Source: Guadua angustifolia
Taxonomy: Eukaryota; Streptophyta; Magnoliopsida; Poales; Poaceae
Direction: 5' to 3'
Assembly: GCA_036346375.1 (NCBI GenBank)
Contig: CM070501.1
Span: forward strand, 56,647,326-56,711,325
Length of the DNA stretch: 64,000 nucleotides
Shown here: positions 48,175 through 60,249 of the stretch, one piece after another
How positions within the stretch are numbered: the first letter of the stretch is position 1
How the letters are laid out: each line of letters starts with the position of its first letter
Translations under genes and position numbers: made by a program
Notes under the pieces: generated by a model
Told to the model about the DNA's origin: nothing
What the model saw: only the letters and a program-made list of their open reading frames with translations
Databases searched by the model: none

Positions 48175-50456
48175 TCTTAATCTGCTCGTCATCATGCTGA
48201 AATTTCGTGTTTAAAGGTCTTGTTATGCTTCGTTTCCGAAACCGAAGTACTGATGTCTGACGTGCAGGTGAATAAATTATGCATGTTTGTTGTTGTACAT
48301 GTACCAGCTGTGTTTAAAAGCTGGCAGTGATACGTGAATTTTTATTTATTTATTTCTGTACTCTTATGTCTTATCATTGTATTTGTGACGCATCCTTATG
48401 ATTATTTATGTGTTCTGTATAGAAAGGATTTTGTTAATTAGATGGAACCAATCGGCCACAAGCCCACAACCATCTTTGCATGGAGTAGGGCAACCACTTC
48501 ATGGTAGATACAAAGTTTCCAATCTTTTTGAACGTTTGGTAGATGAAAAGTTTGGTTGAGATTTAACAAGATTTTATCTTTTGGTTATGTTCTCTTATAG
48601 CAAATAAATAAGATCAGGACCTGGTTAACTGAGGTGAGCTTATAAGATCCATGAGATAAAATGATCAAACCGCCTATATAAAATAAATAGTTCTAAGAAA
48701 ACTACAGACAATACATGTGTATAATAAAGAATAGATCACATGAATTGCATCTATTGTACACACGGGAACTATATGATCAAAGCAGCAATTTTCTAATACA
48801 AAGAAAACTCTACTCGATGTTACATCTATACGGGATAACTACAACTGAATTTGTCCAATCAAAAAAATTTGCATGTAGTGTGAAACACTAACCGATAAAA
48901 CGGCAATTGCTAATATTGTTAAAAGAGTATAAAAATGAACAATGGCACTATTACAAGAATTACTGTTCTAATTGTGTTCCTAGTTACCCTATGTGATGTG
49001 GTGTTATCACTACTACTCTGTAACTAGACCACCTCAGATCAGAAGATGTATGTGCATGCCAAGGCAGTGAGCAGAGTTGTCAAGAACAGATACTACATTG
49101 ACACCATTGTTATCCAGTATGTTCATTCCAGAAATCCTGGTTACCGTTGGACCTTCTACTCCATCTAGTAATTTTAACTGCCGAGAGTGTACTACCTTTT
49201 TGCGAACACTACAGTACCCACTGTACTGAACCGTTGCACCTAACATTTATCACTATTTAGGTATTAGATCTCCAATCCTGATAGCCAATGAGTAATGGTG
49301 TCCTCAGCTGTTCCCACCTACTCTCAGCATATCAATTGTATTCTCGACTAATTATGTAGTACAATACTCCGACTTAAAACGTAGTACTGTACTCCGACTA
49401 ATAACGGCGGTACTCCACCCAAGGCTTCATGTATAGAGCCCCAAAGAATCAATCGCAACTGATTTTGTGTGTCCCTCGCTGGGCCGAACCGGCATATCCC
49501 AACCTCACTCCTCTCTTAGTTATCTACTCTTATCCCAATATGGAGATCATAACAGCATCATAGGACAACCTTTTCTAGTTATTTCCAAACACTATAGTTG
49601 ATATGAATGTTATGGCTCGTTATCCGAGTGTAGTGGTTTATCTTTATATCATAGCCTATGTAGAGAGTCCCACTAGCATGACACTCCTTCTCATCGACAC
49701 TTTCTACCCACCACACACACACACATATATCACACCGACTCCGTTCGTTGGAAGAGCTATTTTATGTATTTACAATTCAAAGACTGAACCAGCACTCTAT
49801 CGACACTTTCAATTATCAATAACCAACCATTGTCGTAGCAGCCCACAATTATCTAACTTTCCAACAATGTCTGATTTGCAGTTTTATTTTAAAAGATACT
49901 TTTCCCATGCAGTGATGATATTTGAAAACATTCAAAAATGCTTTTACAAATATGATCAAAGAAAGCTTGCCTGGATTTTGGTAGAAGTAGGTGTCCTTAC
50001 ACGATGGCTAAAGACGATTATTGGTCGGATTTAATATAACTCTTGAAATTATTACAGTTTGGATTAATATTAAATTATGGTATTTCTATGGTGTTCAACC
50101 CTTTCCTGACTTAATTGAACTTAGTACAAATAGATGATTCATTTAATTTAGGATATATTAGTTTGCCACATTTAACCTTGTGTATTTTAATTTGGATATT
50201 TTAGATTGTTGTACTTTAAATTGGTGTATTTTAATCTGTGTGGTTTATTAGATTTTTGGGTTGTGATTTCATCTTAATAGTGGCATTATCTTCCGTTTTT
50301 AATTATTATGGTAATTGCAGATTTTATATGCCCTTTTAAATTTGTTGGATATTTTAATTTGATGGCTTTTATTTAAATGCTCAATAAATTAGATTGTTAA
50401 AATTCTTATCAAATTTTAATATAGGTATAATTAATTTTTGCTAATGCACAGATTTA
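48175..50456. other. Intergenic, no supported gene
   Basis: The start holds the CYSTM 3' untranslated region. A 143-codon plus-strand frame (49603-50034) has no recognisable domain and sits in AT-rich sequence with a CA repeat (49709-49724), so it is not called. Stretches around 50180-50240 repeat GTATTTTAATTTGG-like strings. Confidence 0.4.
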
Positions 50457-50539
50457 ATTTTCTCCCTCCTTTTCTTTTCTCTTCTTTCTTTTTCTCCTTT
50501 TTTCTCTTTTTCTTTTCTTTTCTCCCCTCTCTCCCCCCT
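50457..50539. repeat. Pure pyrimidine (CT) tract of about 80 bases
   Basis: Nearly every base from 50457 to 50539 is C or T, built from TTTTC, TTCTTTC and CCCTC units. The complementary strand is a polypurine run capable of triplex-type structures. Confidence 0.85.
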
Positions 50540-51941
50540 TAAATAACTAAAATCCAGAATAGATTAAATAAAATTAGAAATTTAATTTATATATGAACTC
50601 TAAAAAAATAACTAAAATTTTGAATACAATTAAAAGTTATAACATGAATATTACGAGTGTTGTCGAAAGAGATCACACATGGGTGCAATGGGGATGATCT
50701 GTCATGCAAGAAGATATTGCATCACGAGAAAGCAATAGATGGAGGCATTACATCAAAGATAAGAACAATGTCGCACTGCTCACCGGAGTCATTGAATAGA
50801 AACGCGATAGCCAAAGAAGCCAAAAGCTATGATGATGAGTGGTGAGCATCTGCATTGTTGAAGAATCAATGACACAAGAAGCTTAGTAATGGGAAGGTGC
50901 TGGTAGAGAGGAGATGAAGTTTTGTATAGAAGACGAGCTACAGAGGATATTTATCCATTGGGTATCTAGGAACGTGCCATCGCTATGAGGAATATGACGT
51001 TACACGCGATGGTGGCAAGATTCTCCATATCGTTATACAATGACCAGAGCAAATATGCTAGCATAAGATAAGATGGAAAATCACTGCACTTGGTAAGGAA
51101 GCAACATCATTGAGTTGGTCAGCGTCGACTAAAAAAAGCGAGCATGTATAACATCATGCATGAATTCGTATGAATCGAAACAAGGAGCAAAAAACCCAGA
51201 ATAGAGATGGCACCTTTATATGGAATAGGCTTAGGGCCATTGATGAGAGCATAGCGGGTGCACCTGGTAGGGATAAGCAATAGTTATACATCTATACGTG
51301 TTGATGTCACAACGTTCAGCATTAAGTAATAATTGGAGAGAAATAGAAGATGGCAATATGATATAGTACTACATTAAAAAGGTAGCAGCTGAGAGGGATC
51401 GACCAAAAATCGGGCTTACTATTGGAGGTTAAAGCAGAAAAGTTGTGGAGCGATCAATAAGAGATAGAAGACACACGGTTCGGTGGGATAGCCAGCATAT
51501 GAGGAAGGTAAGTTCAAAGTAAATTATCTATAATGCATTGGCATATATGTGAGGAATATACTCTAATACTATATAAAATAATCATCGTATTACTTGGAAT
51601 TAAATAGAGATACACGCGATGCATATATTTTGTAAAAAGAGTTACTGATGAAGAAAAAATAGGGATTTATAGCTACATGATTTATCCAAGATGAAGAGTT
51701 ACTATGTTTCTAAAAACCCAACAACTTATTATTCTCAATGATTTTCTTCCATAAAAGCTTATACTTTAATTACGCTCCTTAAGTTGAATTTTTCTAAAGC
51801 TTCTATGGTCATTTGTAATGTTTTAAAAATTTAAATAGCCTACAAAATACGTTGATATATTCTCAAGCATATATTATTTTATACTATAAATTTTAAAATA
51901 AAAGAAATCTAGCCTTGTAAATACGCGGTGCACCGTGCTAG
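50540..51941 (+). mobile_element. AT-rich Helitron-like element, 5' truncated
   Basis: The start corresponds to about 29730 of the element left of the Aux/IAA gene, with AATTTAATTTATATATGAACT and GATCACACAT shared in order. The 3' end has the Helitron pattern: palindrome GCGGTGCACCG, then CTAG (51938-51941), then T. This copy supplies the clearest evidence that the AT-rich family is Helitron-type. It is non-coding. Confidence 0.7.
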
Positions 51942-53480
51942 TTAATTTATTAAACCGTGTATTTGATTTTGTTGTACAAGTTTGTTAATTTATTAAGGTG
52001 TATGATTAATCTTCGCTAATCAATTTAATTATGCAAGCTATTTTAATTTAGTGATCTCGTTTGCAATTAATAAACGCCCGGGTTATTTCGAAGAGCACCA
52101 CCAGAATCCCCGTGAACCTACAAAGATTCGAGTCGAGATCCGTCATAAACAAGCCTCTCACCGGAAACGAAAATTTCCACGAGGAAGGGGACGCCTTTCA
52201 CCTGTGCCCAGCGACGGTGTGGGCCACCATGGCCGGGACTCCGACAAAGACGGCGGTGGATTCAACGGACTTGCACCGGATCGCGCTCGCACCGCCCTCC
52301 GCGACAGCCACCACCGCGCGGATCCCGATGCCACCGCCGCGCGTCGCCCTGGTTCATTGCGGCGATCTACTCGTCCTGGGGATCGATCCTACCAATACCA
52401 CTGATGCCAACTGCTTGATCTTGCCGTTCGTGAGATCGATTTGCGAGGATTAACTGGAGTAGCACGCGACGCGAAGGTGGCGGTGACTTGCTGAACTGGT
52501 TCTTGGCTGCTATCTGGAGATTTCAAGTTTAAGAAGCCGTTATGTTCACAGGTGAGTAATAATGTGGTCGGTGCTGCTTGTAAACGTTTGGAGCCTTTTC
52601 CATCACGAAGACCAAAATGCAGCAGGTAGCTAGAGTGCTTTCTTCATTCAAATCATGTTGGTGACCTGGATTATCTGCAGAGTGAGCTCATCATCCCAGC
52701 CTAGAAGTGCTCTTGTGTGATGAATCTTCTTTGCACAAATGAATTTGCAAACTGAGCTCTTTTCTCTAGCCCAGCAGTATTGATGTGTGACGAGTCTTCA
52801 GTGCCTCAAATCTCGTTTGTATTATTTACTATCATTCTTTAATGCGTGTTAGAGCTTCTATTTTTATTTAAAAAAAGCCGTTATGTTTGCCTGTTTGGCA
52901 ACTTTTGTGAGAGCCACCTTGAGATTGTTGCTTTTTAGTAAAAACTGGGGGCGAGCGAGCCTCGGCTCGACTGACTGGCGCGAGCCCACTCGCGTTCGAG
53001 CCTCGCTCGACGTGGGCGCGCGTGAGTGCTGTGCACAGTGCGTGGTATGTGCGTGTGGGGTGGGGTGTGAGTGTGCGTGTGTGTACACACTGTGGTTTAG
53101 CTGTTATTTCTCTTTCTTTAGTGAATGACAGAGCTCTTGGCCAATTTAAAAAAAAAAAAGTAAAAACTGGGCCCACAAAACACCGACTAGACGGACAGGG
53201 GCGGACTCGGGGGCTATGGCCAAGTTCAACACGGCGCTTGGTCGAGGCGCTTCGAGATCGATGGAGATTCGTTGCCACTGTGGACAGCAAAGGAGGCTAA
53301 ACCGTCACAGGCGCTGTTTGGAGAGGAGTCGGTTGCCTGGAAAAATAAGTACTCTCGCTGAATTTGGCGTCACGAGACCCGGAATCGATTTAGTGATTAG
53401 TTGAGCTGGTCATATTTGTTGCATGTAACGATACATGAACTAATAGTTGGTTGAGCCGTAGCTTCCTTGTTCTATATATA
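51942..53480. other. Intergenic, GC-rich islands with unassigned frames
   Basis: A plus-strand frame from ATGGCCGGG (52229) to 52453 encodes about 74 residues and overlaps a second open frame (52051-52404); neither is recognised. Around 52880-53300, frames run on both strands with a low-complexity GTGTG stretch. The phrase AAGCCGTTATGTT occurs at 52531 and 52876, hinting at a local duplication. These may be captured gene fragments. Confidence 0.3.
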
Positions 53481-54930
53481 CTAGAAAATTTTTCGTGACG
53501 TAACACGCCGCGCGTGTCATTTTTCAGAGAAAAAAATTCTTTTTTTTCGGCGGTGCTTTATTTTTTAAATCGTCGAAATAATGAGCGAAACGGATGAAAG
53601 AACACAATTTTTTTTCACGGCGTAACACGCTGCGCGTGTCGTTTTTCGTAGAATTTTTTTTGTAGCGTTTTATTTTTTAAATCGTCAAAATAATGAGTGG
53701 AACGGCTGAAAGAATACAAAATTTTTCGCTGCGTAACACGCCGCGCGTGCCGTTTTTTCGTAGAAAAAATTTCTTTTTTTTTGCGGTGGCGTTTTATTTT
53801 TTAAATCGTTGAAATAACGAGCAAAACGGCTGAAAGGACATAATTTTTTCATGGCGTGTTCGCCACGCTGTATATCGTTAGTAGAAATTTTTTTTTGTTG
53901 CGTTTATTTTTAAATCGTCGAAATAATGGCGAACAATTTGAAAGACACAAAAATTTTAGGCGTAACACGCCAACATGAAAGGAAAAATAGAGATAGAGCT
54001 GTAGAAATATCTCTTTTAACGAATTAATTGGAAAATATTGGAGACCGAGCTGGAGAACCGCGGCCGGGAAAAAGTCTAGAAAAAAGGGTGAAAAATTAAA
54101 ATATTCTTTTTTTTCGGCAGCGTTTTATTTTTTAAATCGTCGAAATAATGAGCGGAACGGCTGCAAGAATACAAAATTCTTCACGGCGTAACACACCGCG
54201 CGCGTTGTTTTTTCGTAGAAAAATTTTCTTTTTTTTTCGGCAACGTTTTATTTTTTAAATCGTCGAAATAATGAGCGGAACGGCCGAAAGAACACAAAAT
54301 TTTTTGCGGCGTAACACGCCGCGCGAACGGGGAAAAAATAGAGAGATAGAACTGTAGAAATATCTCTTTCGACGAACTATTTGGAAAATATTGGAGACCG
54401 AGCTTGAGAACCGTGGCGGGGAAAAAGTCTAGAGGAAAAAGGGTGAAAAATTATTAGAGATGACAACCTTCTTTTGCTGAGTCTAACACTCTACGCGTTC
54501 ACCGAGTAATAATACATGTTTAAAAAAATATCAGAGATCGAGATGGGAAATCGAGGTGGAAAAAAAGTCTAGAGATAGAACCGCACACATATTTCTAGTG
54601 ACGAAAACATTTTTTCCCGGGAAAAACAGAGAAAGGATCTAGACGTAAGGAGCAAGGACCTGAATGTTACGTTTTTGGACCTGTCCGCTATCCTGAAAAA
54701 TTAGAAAAGGGCTTGTTCGCGATTTGAATTTAGCGGGAGGTCCTTTTCGTAAAATGGCGCACGAGGGACCCGAACGTGATTTTAAAGGGAAAAATCTTCC
54801 TCTCACAAAAAAATTACGAAGGGTCTATTCATAATTTATAAAAGAACCTAAACGTAAACTTTTTTTGAGCCGAGCAAACGGTCTGATGGCCGGAACTCTT
54901 CCAGATTTAGGAGGAGTGTTATTATACACT
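53481..54930 (-). mobile_element. Helitron of family H carrying a minisatellite
   Basis: The 3' end on the minus strand is a GC-rich hairpin (ACGCGCGGCGTGTTACG) followed by CTAG (53481-53484) and T. The 5' side near 54640-54900 matches the plus-strand Helitron at 7475-8221 in reverse. The 5' border is approximate. The interior is the tandem array listed separately, with no coding capacity. Confidence 0.65.
53490..54460. repeat. Minisatellite, units of about 110-120 bp, in a higher-order pattern
   Basis: The core GCGTAACACGCCGCGCG recurs near 53497, 53617, 53728, 53955, 54184 and 54306, each followed by a T-run, CGTTTTATTTTTTAAATCGT and AATAATGAGCG. A longer block (GAGATAGARCTGTAGAAATA to AAAAAGTCTAGA) occurs at about 53985 and 54345 and, truncated, near 54510. 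This gives an A-type array with B blocks interspersed. Confidence 0.75.
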
Positions 54931-55095
54931 AGTGCAGTTGCACAACAGCGAAGTATCGCTAGCATTCCAAACACAATAGCTATCCATCGCTGTAGCGTTC
55001 CAAATGGATCATCGCTGTAGCGTTCCCCCGGTTATCCATATGATCCAGAAAATTATCCACACTCATAATTTCCGGTGAACTTGTCACAGACCTAA

Positions 55096-55504
55096 ATGTC
55101 GCATCAATTATCACAGAATTTATATCCTAGCGGTTATGCTGCAAACTTCAAGAGTCCACAAAATCCCAATTTCATGCAAAAAAAAAAAAACAAAGAACAT
55201 ATTAGTGCTAGAACTTCAACACCCGAGATGTGCAAAGAGACAATAACAGCGGCGACAACAATGAAGAAAACTGAGGTCAACACCTATCCTTGAGCCAAGA
55301 GGACAATATAAGACTGGTTTGCACTTCTTTTATGTATCTTCATTTGCTGTTGTCGGGTTTAAATAAACATGTAACAATTTATTTGTTTTATGAATGTAGA
55401 TTAGTACTTTAATTCAATTGATCCTATTGACGGGAAAAACAAGAAGGGAGAAGTCTATTGGAAGAAAGTCACTGAAGACTACAACAAGAATAGTCTACTC
55501 AATT
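55096..55504 (+). pseudogene. PIF/Harbinger ORF1 (Myb/SANT-like) remnant
   Basis: An N-terminal frame (55096-55293) contains YPSGYAANFKSPQNPNFM; a second frame (55405-55504) reads YFNSIDPIDGKNKKGEVYWK and KVTEDYNKNS before a stop. The latter resembles the Myb/SANT domain start of PIF ORF1 proteins (DPI-x-G then W-x-x-V-x-x-x-Y). The pieces lie in different frames and the rest of the domain is lost. Confidence 0.5.
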
Positions 55505-55561
55505 GAAGAAGACTGGCAAAACATTGCAAAGACCACTAGGAAAAACCAATAAAAATGTCGT

Positions 55562-55860
55562 ACATTTTAACGGTACTAGGGATCGGTAGTGCTGCTGACC
55601 GGCACTACTACTCCCCAGTAGCCGGTAGTGCAGTTCACTTCCGTGCGAAAAACTTTTTTGGAAAATAACTACCGCCATATATAGGCCGGTAGTACCGCTA
55701 CCCCGATACTACCGCTCCAAAGTCCGGTAGTACCGCCCAACTGAACTCAGAGGAAAACTCAGTACAACAATAGCCCGGCACTATCGCCGCCTGGGTCAGT
55801 AGTGCCGTAGGTCAGTTCTACCACCTCCTAGGGCCGGTAGTGCCGCTTGACACAAATACA
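55562..55860. repeat. Cluster of GCCGGTAGTGCCGC-type motifs
   Basis: About eight copies of CCGGTAGTRCCGC or its complement occur in both orientations, the pattern seen in subterminal regions of some cut-and-paste transposons such as CACTA elements. No CACTA terminus was found beside it, so the element type is uncertain. Confidence 0.5.
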
Positions 55861-56112
55861 ACTCAAATTGCTTTATTTTGAAAATCATTTCAAACCAAAC
55901 TCAAACCTGACACACGTTGCTCAAACAAGATGAAATACTCATCACAAACATAGATAAACCTTAAACCATAGTATACATGGTCTCACATGTCATGGTGTGC
56001 TTAACCATTTCAAGATTGAATGAGATAGCTCTTGCAAATTATAACCTTGGACCATGCTTAGGAGCTCTTGCAAATTATAACCTTTGACCATGCTTAGGAT
56101 CAATGATATATA
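55861..56112. repeat. 36-base tandem duplication in intergenic sequence
   Basis: AGCTCTTGCAAATTATAACC and the following GACCATGCTTAGG occur at 56027 and 56063. Nothing else was recognised in this stretch. Confidence 0.7.
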
Positions 56113-57421
56113 CTAGATAGAGACGCGTGCGATGCCGCGCCGCGAGAAAAAATTTGATCCGAGTTTTTCGCAAAAAACGTAATTTCGTTTTTCTCGTTAG
56201 CTTTTTTTTTTAAAAAAATAGCTCGTTAGGAGCTGTCAGCGATTTTGCGTAACCATAGTTTTTTCTGTAAGAACCCACTTGAAATCGCTCGGGTTTAAAG
56301 AACAGGTTTAAAAATTGGCTAGATGGTCTAAGTTCAAAGAACCGACGTCTAGGTTAAATTTGTGGAAGCATGGTTTTTTTTTACAAAATAATCGGATCTA
56401 AACATAATTTCAAATCTTTCATGTCGAAAGAATCAACGTCCGTGTCGAATTTGCGGAACTACAGGTTTTTTTACAAAATAACCAGTGGAAGGACCTGTTT
56501 GCGATTTTAGAATCTTCCAGGTCGAACGAACCGACGACCTATTTCACAGATTTCAAAATTTTTAGGGTCCTTTTTGCAAAATAACCGATAGAAGGACCTG
56601 TTTGCGATTTCAAAATTTCTAAAGAGCTTTACGGCAAAAAAAACTTACTTGATAGCCTGCATGCTCAACGAATCTTCCAGGCTTAAGATATAACTAGAAA
56701 CATTTTCGCGGCGTAACACACCGCGTGCGTCTACGTTTGCGTCAAAACGAAAGGTCATTTTCATGGAAAATAGCTAGAATGATTCAAACGTAATTACGCC
56801 ATTTTTTGGCATTTATTTAGGGTCTTTTCACAAAAGTTTTGAGATTTTGCCGAACCAAAAGGTTTTTTTGAAAAAAAAACTGCTAAAAGAACCTATACGT
56901 AACTACATTTTTTTAGAGGCGCTCGCGGGGGGAGAACACGAGGCGCGCGATGCCACGCTCATCAAAAAAATATGACCCAAATTTTTTATACAAAAAATAC
57001 AATTTCGTTTTTCTTTGCAGTGTTTTTTTTTTAAAATTGGCCGCGGCTACGAAAAATCGAAAGGTCCTTCTCACGAAAAATAGCTGGAACGGTCTAAACG
57101 TAATTACGTTTTTTTTCGGCATTTATCTAGGGCCCTTTCACGGAAAATCCGCGATTTTACCATCCAAAAGGTCCTCTTCGTAAAAAAAACGCCGAAAGGA
57201 CCTGTTCATGATTTCAATTTTTTTAAATCTCCTAATCGAAAGAACCGTACTATAGGGTCTTTTTTGCAAAATAACCTATAGAAGGACCTCTTCGCGATCT
57301 CTAATTTACCATGGAAGGACCCATTCGTAATTTCTAATTTTTCAGGGACTTTTCCGGGAAAATGATGACATGGCAAGCCCTCCATCCGGAAAATCTTCCA
57401 ACTTTATTTAGGTGATGATGA
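56113..57421 (-). mobile_element. Helitron of family H
   Basis: On the minus strand the element ends with a GC-rich hairpin region (GCGGCGCGGCATCGCACGCG), then CTAG (56113-56116) and T. The other side, near 57370-57421, has GGAAGATTTTCCGG preceded by ATCATCATCACC, matching the 5' region of the element at 53481-54930. The interior repeats phrases such as GGACCTGTTTGCGATTT. It has no genes. Confidence 0.65.
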
Positions 57422-57469
57422 TATTATTTGGTGTAGGCTGAAAGACATATATGTTAGTGGGCAATTCAG

Positions 57470-57769
57470 ATGACCTACTCATGGACAAAGCCCACGAAAT
57501 GTATAAGATGGAAACAAAGCCGCTTCATACTAATCTACCGGTGGAGAGAGGTAAAAAACCAAGCTAAGTGGACTAGGATCTACAAGAGGCCAAAGACAAA
57601 AGCGAATCAGTCCAAAGGGCAAACTGCTGAAGAAACTCGGTCACCAGGTACAAAAGCTGTGAAAACAAAGAAGAAACGGAAAGTCGTAGAGGACGCGTCA
57701 TTTGGTACTATATCGCGTGAAGATGTTCTGTACTGGTTACTCGACTGGGTTACTAACTATCCGGATTAA
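57470..57769 (+). CDS. Unidentified 99-codon open frame
   Basis: The frame encodes a basic Lys/Arg-rich protein with a KTKKKRKVVED nuclear-signal-like stretch and the C-terminus SREDVLYWLLDWVTNYPD. I do not recognise it. It lies alone between a Helitron and the kinase stub, lacks an obvious promoter, and the ATG may not be the real start. It may be a surviving exon or transposon ORF end rather than a gene. Confidence 0.25.
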   Translation: MTYSWTKPTKCIRWKQSRFILIYRWREVKNQAKWTRIYKRPKTKANQSKGQTAEETRSPGTKAVKTKKKRKVVEDASFGTISREDVLYWLLDWVTNYPD

Positions 57770-58614
57770 TGTGTATCACTAATTCGTAAATTCCAGTGAC
57801 TATATAAATAGGCAAATAAATTAATCTTGATTGGAAGTTAGGGTGCTGGATATATCAGGGGGCAGAGACTCGCCACCCAGGACGCAGCATCTCAATACTT
57901 GAGCAGCCATGGCTGCCTGCTCTTCCGAACGGTCGCTCCTGTTCTCACCACGAGCTACCTGACACAAGACCACAGTCAAAACGGAAGGGCATAAATTACT
58001 AAGCCAACAAACTTGATGCAAAACTTTGACAAACTAATTTGGTGCTATATCATATCAGATAAGTAATATTTTGGTGCTACATAACTTCACATACTAATAT
58101 CATCTCAGACACTAATTTGAGGACAGCACTGCTGTACAAATGTTTTGTCTTTTAAAAAATATAGAAAAAAAGTGCTGAGTTGCTTGAAACTATTCCAGAT
58201 GTAGATCCAAATATTTAATACACACAAATCAAAGTTTGTCCATTCAACCTGTCTACCAGGTCACAAACCCTTTCTCTTGATGTGCAGCTGTGAGTCTCTT
58301 GTCATAGGTATTATTACTATGCACTGAAATTCATGGATCAATTGCACCAAGTAAAATGGGGCATATGATCAATTCCCCCATTCTCATCTGAGCTTCCCAG
58401 CAAAGAAAATATGCCATTTGTTAAGCAACAGGTCCTATGCTAATACCACGTACTCAGAATTTGAAATATACAAAAAATGCCTCAGATGGCCAATTGAAAA
58501 CGCTGAATATGAACATATGCAGAACATCCAGAAAGAGGTAGCCAAGGAGCAAAGCAAATCACAATCGAAACAAACAAATAATACAACCTACGAAATGAGT
58601 GTCAAGGTGACAAA
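57770..58614. other. Intergenic, nothing firm
   Basis: A minus-strand stretch at 57960-57840 after an acceptor-like TGTCAG opens a frame with ENRSDRSEEQAAMAAQ. It could be a further 3' exon of the kinase stub, but I cannot match it to the family with confidence. Confidence 0.3.
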
Positions 58615-59524
58615 CTGTCTGGCTTCTTCATCTCTTTGTTTTGCATCCATTTCTTTGCTTGCAGGATATTTTGGGAGATTTGATGGTTCGCACGCAAAAG
58701 GTTCAGTTGTAAAGAACTGCATACAAAGTAATAAATGATACAATAAAATTAAGTTAATCACATATAATATCCAACATATATGACAATCAACAAATCTACT
58801 TAACGCATTATCAAATGAAATATGCTATTAACACCAACTGTATGCGAGCGAAATTTAAATTGGGACTTTGCTCGTATACAGTGATACAATAGTATCTTTT
58901 AGTGGCTGGGCTAACCTAATTTTCTTCAGTAACCATATCTGGTAGGAAGGTGCACTGGTTTTGTCAGTCTGTGGATATGCAATAGAATATCAGCAAATTT
59001 ACATTGGCTAGAAGATGCTTGTTAGTTCATGTACTGGAGCTTAAATCTACACTGACAGCTGCCAGCCAAAAGCAACATAATCTAGTGGAAAAACTATGTT
59101 CTGGAACCCCAGTTGCCAACATGAAATGCTAAGCTATTGTTATCATACAGACATAACTTTCCTACTACAATTATCTTGTCGAAATATGACGTTCATAAAA
59201 TGCAATGACTTCAAAACAAATACAGAATTTTAAGCTGTTTAGTCCCATCAAAGAGGGACAGGATAATGAGAAATCATAGGCATAGCCAATTTACATCACT
59301 TATTAATATGCAGAGGTCGCTGTTAAACGGTCAGCTGGATCAATTGCGAGTAGTGTTTCAGTCAACTGCAATGCTGATTGTGGAAAATCTTTGAATGTCT
59401 CTGTAATCCACCTTTTGTATGACTGCTGAGACTTAAATATCGTTGCATGAGGCGTCTTCGACATTTTCCAATATTCTTCTGCAGGGTTGCCAAACAGCTT
59501 AAAATTTTTATGCAGCTGTTCCAC
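58615..59524 (-). pseudogene. CDK-like protein kinase (CDKC/At1g54610-type) 3' fragment, two exons
   Basis: Exon A (59524 to about 59300) begins after TTTTAG and reads VEQLHKNFKLFGNP, PHATIFKSQQSYKRW and ETLLAIDPADRLTATSA: kinase subdomains X-XI of the plant CDKC-like group. Exon B (58716-58615) begins after TATGCAG and reads FFTTEPFACEPSNLPKYPAS then KEMDAKQRDEEARQ, the conserved sequence immediately following the kinase domain. At the end of exon A, indels bring stop codons right after TATSA, so the donor side is broken. The ATP-binding and catalytic exons are absent upstream on this strand within the window. It is most likely a truncated duplicate; a gene whose 5' exons lie beyond position 64000, with the hAT gene in an intron, is less likely. 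Confidence 0.8.
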
Positions 59525-60249
59525 CTAAAAGGGGCAGGCATAATTAATCAATGAAAGATAAATACAGTTGCTGTTCAATGGATTGATTGGTCTCGAGTCT
59601 GAACAACATTAAGTGCACAAACAGTGTGACAGGCCACCTTTAGATCCTGTTGTTCAAGAATGATCTCAAATGCAAAACGAGATAAAGCATAGGAAATGAA
59701 TGTTTAAACACGCAAAATATGATGCTAAATTAGACTTCAAGGTAGACAAATGTTTCTACATGAGCTGATTTTACCAACTTCTATGTTGACGCGACTTGGT
59801 TATATAAGATTTTATACCACAAACAAGACACAGAAGCATTTAAAATAGAACTTATTTTCACTAAAACTTCTCTGAACAAGGCATCCCCAAGAGGGGGGGG
59901 GGGACTCCTTCCGTGATTTCCTGTCGCAACACTACAGTGGATTATGTATGGAACCCAACTAGCAAATTGGAAAGCTTTCTCGGTCTGTAGAATAGCACCA
60001 CAGTAATCTAGTTTAGTAATCCAAGACATCCAACTAGTCAGCAGGCTGAAGTCCCACCGAATTGATATATGGGACTCGTGGCCAGGGCCCGCTCCCTCCC
60101 CTGATCCGCGCCTCGGCGCTTTTTGCAGGGGTCATGCCCGAGGAGCGGCAGGCGGGCGAAGATCGGACCAGCGTGCAGTTCTCCAAGCTAGCCCGATGGC
60201 GGTCTGAGATTTCGAGGTCGGAACGAGATTTAAAATAGGGACCCTTCTA

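Noticed and set aside
49603..50034. 143-codon ORF
   Set aside because: No recognised motif, AT-rich codon use and a CA-repeat-derived His/Thr stretch; likely chance.
60076..60200. Possible terminal repeat of a hAT element next to the transposase-like gene
   Set aside because: No matching inverted sequence or 8-base duplication was found on the other side near 63880-63910.
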